The position numbers and the translations under genes were made by a program. Shown piece after piece: positions 56,274 to 64,000 of a DNA stretch of 64,000 bases (its first letter is position 1; each line of letters starts with the position of its first letter). The notes beneath the pieces are model-generated. The model was not told the DNA's origin and made no database searches. It saw only the letters and a list, made by a program, of their open reading frames with translations. This DNA is from Sarcomyxa edulis (taxonomy: Eukaryota > Basidiomycota > Agaricomycetes > Agaricales > Mycenaceae): positions 1,116,001-1,180,000 of the forward strand of contig QUOL01000001.1 in NCBI GenBank assembly GCA_009761415.1. The letters run 5' to 3'.

Positions 56274-58598
56274 CTACATCTTGGAAGCCTCTTTGCTATT
56301 AGAAGTCTTCACTGCGGTATCGACGATTTCAGATATAGCGATGACAGCTTCCTCTTCGAGTGTTCGTCCGACGATTTGGATCGCGATGGGAGCGTCTTTG
56401 AATAACGCAGGTTCGTCTATACGAAGATAAGTTCAAGTACAAGCCGGAAGAATATAATTGAAAGGAGAAAGACGAACATAGCTCATAGTTGGCCTTGTCC
56501 AAGCTGTTGTAGAACTGGTGCGCTGGTTTCTTGACATCGAGGGACTGATCGACTCTGGACACAGGAACGACAAGGGCGGGATAATCGAGAGTGTTCCAAA
56601 TCATGGTATAGTTCGCGCTCCTTCATCATGCAGTCAGCATCCAGCTATCATTATCAAAATCAACAATCACTCACTTGTTTTCTCCATGGGGAGGCGCAGC
56701 ATACGGAGCCACTGGCGAAATAATAGCGTCCACTGGTCTACCCGTTCCGGTCAACTTCGCACTATCCAACCAGTAATCCAGGTATTCCTGTCGGAGTTCC
56801 CCCTTCTGTTTGTGCAGCTGCCAGAGCTGGTACGCAGAGATACCATCGTCTTCTGGTCGGAAGGCGGGAGTTACGGTCGATAGCTCGGCTTTGGGGCTCA
56901 TGCTTGATATGACGGGTTCCCCGGTAGGTGATGTGGTTACCTTGTAGTCCTCTGCAGCCGCGGCGTTCCATATACCCATCTTCAATCCAAATCCATCAAG
57001 ACTCAGTGTCGTTTCTTCGCATCAGCCCTAAGGATATAGCTTACCAGGGTATCGTAAATCTCTTTGTGCTTCAATGGTTTCCAGTCGATCACTAGAGAAA
57101 CAAGGTGAGTGGTCTATCAAAATGTATGCAAATGTTTCTCCAAACCTTTATGCCCCGCGGCTATCAACGCCTTCTTGGTCAACTCCAATCCTCGAATGAC
57201 AGGCGGGTGAGGCACAACATGCCCATCATCCCACAGAATCCCAAAACAAAGCGGCGATTTACCCTCTCCATGATCAACGAGAGCATATTCCTCATCACTC
57301 CACCGCTTCCGTACGGCCAATGGGTCTTTCAACCAAGGTTTCTCCCCAATGACGGTTTCCATGAAGGCTTTGATACCTCCTACGCTTCCGGTTATTGGAC
57401 CGAATACGGAAGGGACGGAATCTTGGCCTAGGAGGGAGTTGACTGCACCGGCGTAGGGGATACGGCCGTAGGAGGGTCGGAGACCGTATACTCCGCAGAA
57501 GCCGGACGGGATGCGGATGGATCTTTTGGGAGAGGGTTAGTGATGTTGGCGTAGGAGGGACAATTGTATATGTAGTTCTTACCCTCCGACGTCAGAGCCT
57601 ACGCCTGTTGTGATTGGTGTGGATGTTAGCTGTGTTAGCTGTAATACAGAGATGCATGTACGGACCCAGTGGGCTGCCCTTTAGTGCTATACAGGATGGT
57701 TCAATTCGCGTACTTCAGTCTTTGATAGATAGGTAGTTACCGATAAGAGCTCCTTCTCCGCCTGACGAACCACCACATGTCAGAGATCGGTTGGATGCTG
57801 AAAGAACAGGTGAATCGCGTCAAAACATGACATATGAGATCATGATAACGACGAACGATTTGTTGTCCTGCCGAACACATTGTTGAACGTCTCAGGCCAC
57901 TACAAGTTATTGAGACAAATACCAAAAGACGAACGAAGACACGAACGTACCATGAGTGTCTGGGGGATGTTGGTCTTCACGAAAGGTACTGCCCCGAGGT
58001 CCAAAAGAATGTCTACCAGGACTGCATTCTTTTCAGAGTATTTCCCGATCCACGACACGTATCCTGGATGCAATCTGAATGAGTGCGGTCGTGGACTTTA
58101 TCAGGGGAGGGGTGGTTACCCATCGTGGCTTCCAGGCCTTTGATGGTGATCTGGTCCTTTAGGGAGATGGGCAGTCCATGGAGAGGACCGATGACTTTCC
58201 CTGTGGTCTTCAGGTGCTGATCTACTTCAGCGGCACGAGCAAGAGCACGCTCGACAAAGATCTCGGTGAGACAGTTGGTCTAGATAAACAGTATCATATC
58301 TCGTACAATAGATAAGGGATGGAGACAAACGTACTAGCTGGTGCGCGATGATAGCCCTCTTGTAGAACGCGGTAGTGACCTCAACAGACGACCATGTTCC
58401 AGTAGCTAGTTTCTGCAACAGGGGATCTACGTTCGTGTTCGTGATTTCGATCTCTTTCGCAGATAATAGACCGCATTCTTCAGGGAAAGCGAGGACGTTG
58501 AGAACGTCGTCGGGAGGGACGGTGACAAGCCACTCCTTGGGAATGGATGCTTCTTGTCTCTGCTTCTTCTCAGCTACGAGCTCTTTCCAGTCTGGCAT
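56274..58598 (-). CDS. Acetamidase-type amidase (amidase signature family)
   Basis: MPDWKELVAEKKQRQEASIP leads into LATGTWSSVEVTTAFYKRAI. The catalytic triad is present: Lys in GLPISLKDQITIKG, the cis-Ser and nucleophile Ser region in TCGGSSGGEGALIALKGSPL and GVGSDVGGSIRIPSGFCGVY. Then come LRPSYGRIPYAGA, WDDGHVVPHPPV and ISPVAPYAAPPHGENK. The end is LEEEAVIAISEIVDTAVK. Fungal acetamidases of this type hydrolyse small amides for nitrogen use. The gene has many short introns and no signal peptide, so it is cytosolic. The exact substrate is not visible. Confidence 0.92.
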
Positions 58599-59297
58599 CG
58601 CGAGAGATGTGTATGTGGTCGATAGATAAGGAGGGAATATGATTTGCAATACCCATTCACGCTACGGACCACGGTGCTTATTTCGGCGCGTGAAGCAGGA
58701 ACGATCTCTTCTTCCAGACAACGTGCTCACGAGGACACAAAGCTTAAGAACTTCAATGTGTAGGACAACAATGTATATTCGAAACGATATCTCAGTATAC
58801 AAGGGTAAGAACAACATAAAGAGGACCGCAACGACCTGGAGAAAGAGTAGAGTCAGCGACTGGTCAAATGGCATTTTGAGCACAGAATATATATGAAATT
58901 ATCCTCAGCAAGTCATTCATGTCAGTGAGACACGCGAACCGAAGTCCGTTGATCGTGCAGCAAGTCGACTAAGAGGTGCCAATGGTTGTGAAACACAAAC
59001 TCGTCATTGGATGGGAGAAGGAAACGAAGCAAAGGAGAGAAGAGTAGAAGCTTACCTGCTTGAGGACGTTGAGGACGACGACGACGACGAAAGAAAGGAC
59101 GCGATGAGCACGAGGATGAAAAGTTTTTTCTTTTTTTTATGGGGGATCGATATTTGGCGGTGTCTCCATCAACCCGCGATATCAGCAGACGACAACACGG
59201 CGAATTTGCACCAAGTCCAAGACTGCAACTTTGTTACGATCGTACCTTGCGTCTATACTCCGTCGAGGCCACTCAGCTAAGGCTACTTTGCATTCAA
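58599..59297. other. Divergent intergenic region
   Basis: About 700 bp between the amidase and the Nop6-like start codons. A hydrophobic minus frame at 58662-58883 begins with MLKMPFDQSLTLLFLQVVAV but lacks an obvious partner exon and family. It may be spurious. Confidence 0.45.
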
Positions 59298-60495
59298 ATG
59301 AGTGCTCCTCAAAAACTCACCAAAAAGCAGAAAAAGGGCGTCGCATTCCGAGAACGGAAACAAGGACGAGGAAAAGGAAAAGATGCCGTCGACGACGTGG
59401 ATAATGATGTTCCTATTCAAGAGGACCAAGATACGGCTGATGTACAGGCTGTTCAGGTGGAGAGTAAGGGGGTGGTACGCTCGAAAGGCGAACCGAAGGT
59501 CAAGAAGCAGAGTAAGGATGTCGATGTTGTCGTATCGGAGAAACAGAAGAAAAGGAAACGCGAAGTGGAGCCGGATGAAGGGGAAGGGAGTGCGAAGAAG
59601 GAAACCAAGGACGATACCCAGGCTGATAAACCGAAACGAAAGAAAAAGAAAGGGTCTGTTGACGGCGATGGTGCAGAAACTGGCGTGGCCAAGGCAGCAG
59701 CAACGAAGAAACCCTCGCCAAATGAGCTGAAACAGCGCTTTATCCTATTCGTCGGTAAGTACATCTCTATACCCTCACAGTTCCTATCTAACGGTCTATT
59801 TCTCAGGCAATCTCAAATATACCACCTCCCTCGAGGCAATTAAAGCTCATTTCGCAGCATGCGGTATGCACACCATCATCCCTGACTCAATCGCTTGCAT
59901 TAATGGAGGCTCAAACAGATCCACCACCAACTGTCCGTCTTTTGACACCCAAGGCATCTGCCGGGAGACCAATATCTAGTAACAAATCAAAAGGCTGCGC
60001 TTTCTTGGAATTCAGTCATCGCAATGCTCTACAACAAGCACTCAAATTGCATCAATCTGAGATCGAAGGACGCAAAATCAACGTAGAATTGACAGCAGGC
60101 GGCGGTGGGAAGAGTGAGACACGAATAACGAAGTTGAAGGAACGGAATAAGGATTTGGACGGACAGAGGGTGTGTTATTTTCTGATTATTGTTACTTCAA
60201 TTCTCAAACGTTCTTTTCTTAGATGACACGATTGGAGAAGGAGGCTGGAGGGGAACATGGAAAACCAATAGCGGTAATGCCCGAACGACCGCAGCGATAT
60301 TCTGCTACGAGTGGTATGGACCTAGTCCCGACCGAAAGACGGACATGGACAGTTGGAGATGTAGACGACGGGGAGACGCATAGAGGAGGCCAGAAGCACG
60401 CGAAGGGGAGGGAGGAGAGACCGCAGCGACCAGGACGGCTATGGGGAACAGGCGTCAATGCCATACCCGTTACTCGGACTCGGACTCGCAAGTAG
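59298..60495 (+). CDS. NOP6: Nop6-like nucleolar RRM protein
   Basis: A very basic N-terminal half (KLTKKQKKGVAFRERKQGRG; KQKKRKREVEPDEGEG; KPKRKKKKGSVDGDG) is a nucleolar-type low-complexity region. The RRM follows: RFILFVGNLKYTT (RNP2), SLEAIKAHFAAC, TVRLLTPKASAGRPIS and SKGCAFLEFSHRNALQQALK (RNP1-like). It ends with KINVELTAGGGGKSETRITK and RLKERNKDLD-type charged sequence. This order is that of Nop6, an RNA-binding factor of early 40S assembly. Introns lie near 59755-59805, about 59863-59918 and 60168-60222. Confidence 0.85.
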
Positions 60496-60644
60496 CTGTT
60501 GTTTTTCATTTCATTCCATTTATGCCAATCTATCATTCATTACGCGGTGCATGCCATAACTCATCCATAGTATAAGCGATCATAAGTGAGTTGTCCGAGA
60601 TAGATAATATATACACGCGACCTGCGGCGATGGAAAAAACGAGC

Positions 60645-62030
60645 TCATCCAGAGACCAAGATAAATACTAGGAACTGTAGATACCGATCAGAATTGAACA
60701 TTATGCCTGTCAAATGCCGGAGATCACTTACGAAAACGATAAGCACCCCAAATACTTTTAGCATCAGCCACCGATTGCTCGATATGCTAGCATAGTATTT
60801 CAGGAGCTCCCTTTGCGCCCCTCCCACATTCGATGCAATGTCCAACGTGTCCGCATCGATACGTTGCACCGTCTCTCGCTGTTCCGCCACCATGTTCGCG
60901 AGTTGCGTGAATATCTGTCCAAGCTCTGCAATGGTGCTTTCTATAGATTCTATAGCCGTCGAACGAGATTGTATATATGTGTCCTGACGATAGACCAAAA
61001 TATGTTAGCATATGATCCCCCTTTCTGTCTCTATCTCTCGTAATGACAACATACCTGCTGTTCGACAAGTTGCATTTGCATGAAGGCGCCACCATTCTGG
61101 GATGAACCTTCTTCCGCTGAGGAGAGGTCTAAAGCGAGAACGTCCCCGTTCTGTGGTGCCTTTCCTTTGCCCTTCGAGTCAAAACGGGTTGGGGCAGTCC
61201 CATCGCCCATGGGATCGTTTCGTTGGTTTGCAAACAGGACGGAGTCTAGAGAAACGCATTTAGTCGGGCTATCGCCGCAATACCAGTAAGACAACCTACT
61301 CGACGGTGCTTGATTAGCAGCTGAAGCAGTAGAATACATGAACTGTTCCGTCCGGTCCTTCGACTCTTTCATATTCTGTAACACCAGATACGCATAAGAT
61401 CAAGTCAACGATATAACATATAGCCAAGGTCTCACCTGAGTTCGCACTTCCAAAACATCCTTGAAGCTCATACTAGTATTCGCCAACTTGCTCTGAAGGA
61501 GCATTACGACGTTATGGTTATGCTCGTCGATCTGTTTGCCTTCCGCAGACTTGGACCCTTGGGCATTACGTTGCTTGACATAAGACTGAAGGGCTGCTAT
61601 CTGTTTATTGATATGCGCAATGTCTTGTTTGATAATGAAGGTGAGTTCCTGTTATTGAGACCAGGCATTTAGGAGTTGGCGTATTATAGACAATAGACTG
61701 CAACGCACGCTAATCTCTACCGGTCGATCGTCGAAGAGGGTTTTCCGTTTCGCCACTAATGACCAGTTATAAGGGTGAATTTGGCCGTAAGATATGAGGT
61801 AACGTACATTGTGCCAGCTTGCCCAACTTTATTGTCGTATTGCTTATATCCTTCCCGATATTCGCAGCCATACGAGAGAACTCGCTTTTGGAACTATGTT
61901 GCTTGCCATTGGGCTGCTGCTGGAGTAGTCTCTGTTTCGCTTCAGAACCACCACGAGCGGGAAGAGACGACCTGCTGCGTATGGATTCGACGCAGGCCCT
62001 AAACTCGTTTGTACGATCTTGGATGGGCAT
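60645..62030 (-). CDS. SED5: Qa-SNARE syntaxin-5 / Sed5
   Basis: MPIQDRTNEFRACVESIRSR is the ER-Golgi syntaxin-5 opening. An Habc-like region follows (KQHSSKSEFSRMAANIGKDI; LTFIIKQDIAHINKQIAALQ). The SNARE motif is IESIESTIAELGQIFTQLAN then MVAEQRETVQRIDADTLDIA, with the zero-layer glutamine in FTQLANMV. The C-terminal membrane anchor spans RWLMLKVFGVLIVF and, after an intron, FLVFILVSG. Sed5 is the Golgi t-SNARE for ER-to-Golgi and intra-Golgi fusion. The stop is at 60645-60647. Confidence 0.93.
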
Positions 62031-62341
62031 GTATGGGAATTGTTGGAACGTATTTTGTGAGTATTAAGACAGATTGTAGGCAGACTGTAGAAGGGTATAG
62101 GATCCGTTGAAATGAATGTGGAGAGCGATTGAGCGGGAGGGGATGTTGGGCGCCGATGAAGACGAGACAAATTCCACGTCGGCATTGTCCGAATGGGGTG
62201 TGACCCACGCGACCTCGACGCGACGCACTCGTATAAATGTTTCATTGGGGACTTTCAAGTTTACGCCCTCAAGTACACTGCACATTCCTTCTTCGACGAT
62301 ATCTCTCTCTCAGTCGACACTCTCTGCCTTCTAGATTTCCA

Positions 62342-63831
62342 ATGCCTTCGTCTCAGCAACATCCGTCTAATCGATCTAAAGTCCTCGTATGGGGTGCGGG
62401 TAACTTTGGTAGTTGTCTTGCAGACCATCTAGGAGACTCCCAACACGATGTATTCATGTGGTCAAGAGAGGCCGACATCGTCCAGTACTTCAATCTTCAC
62501 CATCGCAATCCTACATTTCTGAAAGGCCATCAGTTCTCCGAGAACATCCGCGCTGTTGGACCTGAGATGCCGACTACAGAACTGTTGAAGGACATGGACG
62601 TGTTGTTGTTCGCGATTCCAACTCAAGGATTGAGGTGCTTGCTTTTTTTGAGGTTGTGTTGCTTCAGAGCGCCTTATGTACAGGCTATTCTAGGGAATTA
62701 TTGACGAAACTACGACCGCGTCTTGATGAGAAGAATTTGCCTCTCCTTATATTTGTCAACAAAGGTATAGAAGTCGGAACCCATGCCCTCACGCTAGAGA
62801 TCATCGCAGATACTTGTGGGAGAGATATCGCCAGAGCTGCAACTTTCATTGTGCGTCATTACGTTTAAATCAATCTTTACCCCAAAATTTATGGAGTGTG
62901 GCGCCAGTCTGGCCCATCATTCGCAGAAGAAAGTATGGTTGTAATGTTTCACTCAGCGATGTGATGCTGATGGCTTTCCTAGTTGTACGGAGACAGCCCA
63001 CGTCAGTTTCAGTAGCATCGTTTTCCCAGGTAGAAGCAGAAAAAGCCTCAGAGATATTTCATCAACCTTGGTTCCGCTGGTAAGTCATCTCCTTGGGGCC
63101 TATAGATGGGCTCTCACCATGAGTTACAGCTACACCGGCGGAGATCCTATCGGTCTAGAGCTTGCAGGCGCCTTGAAGAACGTCTATGCCATTGCAGCAG
63201 GAATGGCAGATGGCCTTGGGTTCGAAAACAATACCAGAGCCAGTTGGGTATTTGATCATCCAATGATTACCATCTCATTGACAGGCTTCGCACACCCAAA
63301 GTGCTTATTACTAGGGGATTAGCGGAAATGACCTGTATAGGAACGGCATACGGCGCTTCACCATTGACCTTTCTAGGCTTGGCAGGCGTTGGGGATCTAT
63401 TTCTGACATGCAGTTCTTCGACGAGTCGTAATTACACCGTGGGCCATCGCCTGGGAAAAGGAGAGTCCTTGGAATCGATTGTGGATACACTTGGAAGTGT
63501 AGCAGAGGGAGTGACTACCGCAAAGGGCTTGAAAAGCATCATCGACGAACTCGAGGTTCAAGCTCCCATCGCGAGCGGAGTGAGTGCGGTCTAGCTTCTC
63601 CGTGCGTGAAATGCTGACCCTAACCTCGTGCCAGATATATGAAGTTCTGTACGAAGGCAAGTGACTGAATCGGTGGGAATATAGTGGCCCCGGTAACATT
63701 TTCATACAGGTAAAAACGTTGCGCAATCAGTGAAGGATTTGATGGCCTTGCCACCTTCGAAAGAACTGGAATTACCGGAGAAAGCTGGAGGACCTGCCCG
63801 ACAACTGATGCAGAAACTTGGAATCGAGTGA
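62342..63831 (+). CDS. GpsA-type glycerol-3-phosphate dehydrogenase
   Basis: The N-terminal Rossmann motif is [35 protein letters not shown] and [14 protein letters not shown] correspond to the bacterial H-x-N-x-x-(Y/F)-L and (A/S)-x-P-(S/T)-Q-x-x-R motifs. Then [51 protein letters not shown] and [20 protein letters not shown] lead to [17 protein letters not shown]. The end is QKLGIE. This is the GpsA/plastid-type NAD(P)-dependent enzyme, not the yeast GPD1 type (which has KVxVVGSGNWG). It converts dihydroxyacetone phosphate and glycerol-3-phosphate. Introns were checked by frame, including ones ending at about 62697 and 63299. Confidence 0.9.
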
Positions 63832-64000
63832 AGACATTCACGCGTTTGCTTCTGGCGCGTGACAACGGGAGAAACGGACTCGGAATGGCGTGGTACTGGT
63901 GACCAATCGGACTGATCGGCTTTGGCAGCAAGTCGCGATAGAAAGAGTATACTGCATGGATGGACTAGTGCATGGTCATACGCGTGACGGTTCGGTTGCT

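Noticed and set aside
58662..58883. Small hydrophobic membrane protein
   Set aside because: No conserved family, and no supporting upstream exon or promoter signal was found.
1..64000. tRNA or rRNA genes
   Set aside because: I looked in the intergenic regions for GTTCGAATC-like T-arms with matching acceptor stems and found none that I could support.

Overview
The window looks like a gene-dense stretch of a basidiomycete genome, most likely a mushroom-forming agaricomycete. The signs are many introns of about 50-70 nt per gene, eukaryotic core genes with no operons, and fungal families: PRM10/ThrE-like membrane protein, fungal LCCL membrane protein, PacC/Rim101, Kre9/Knh1-like GPI protein, polyporopepsin-like protease, MGST3 and seipin. 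All gene models were spliced by eye. Frames, stops and diagnostic motifs were checked, but some internal introns are approximate.

Layout. 0-6 kb, minus strand: PRM10-like transporter, LCCL-domain membrane protein, lipocalin-like fungal protein. 6.4-8.5 kb: a divergent pair (unknown protein and seipin) sharing an 80-bp promoter. 9-13 kb: RhlG-like SDR reductase, SH3BGR-like thioredoxin-fold protein, GPI-anchored Kre9/Knh1-like protein. 13-21 kb: polyadenylation factor Fip1 divergent from the 60S-biogenesis GTPase Lsg1, then an FHA-domain checkpoint-type kinase. 21-27 kb: a cytochrome P450 divergent from S-formylglutathione hydrolase, then a TGL2-like lipase. 27.6-31 kb: secreted PLC-X-like phosphodiesterase, a truncated Hsp20 relic and a 661-bp hAT-type MITE with a perfect 8-bp target-site duplication. 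31-35.4 kb: AYR1-like reductase, myosin regulatory light chain, a conserved fungal protein, Hsp20. 35.4-39.7 kb: a 1.9-kb gene-free region ending in a dense array of PacC-type GCCAAG sites directly in front of a pacC/RIM101 gene. 40-47.3 kb: TAF1 divergent from the PA28 proteasome activator, then the Rpl3 chaperone Rrb1. 47.7-54.2 kb: an MGST3 gene, a decayed copy, a gene-poor stretch, an aspartic protease and a diverged MGST3 paralogue with an internal tandem duplication. 54.3-64 kb: a disordered unknown protein, acetamidase-type amidase, Nop6-like RRM protein, syntaxin-5/Sed5 and a GpsA-type glycerol-3-phosphate dehydrogenase.

The genes mostly form an ordinary housekeeping neighbourhood: transcription (TAF1, Fip1, PacC), ribosome assembly (Lsg1, Rrb1, Nop6-like), lipid metabolism (seipin, Ayr1-like, lipase, GPDH), proteostasis (Hsp20, PA28) and trafficking (Sed5). 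I see no biosynthetic cluster, virus, CRISPR array or clear new multi-gene system. The most distinctive signals are the PacC-site array at the pacC gene, an 11-bp GTCACGGTCAC motif repeated exactly in three upstream regions, the MITE, the local MGST duplications, and unusual gene structures: runs of micro-exons in PA28, an 11-nt exon across a lipase nucleophile elbow, two GC-AG introns, and a probable start codon split by an intron in FIP1.
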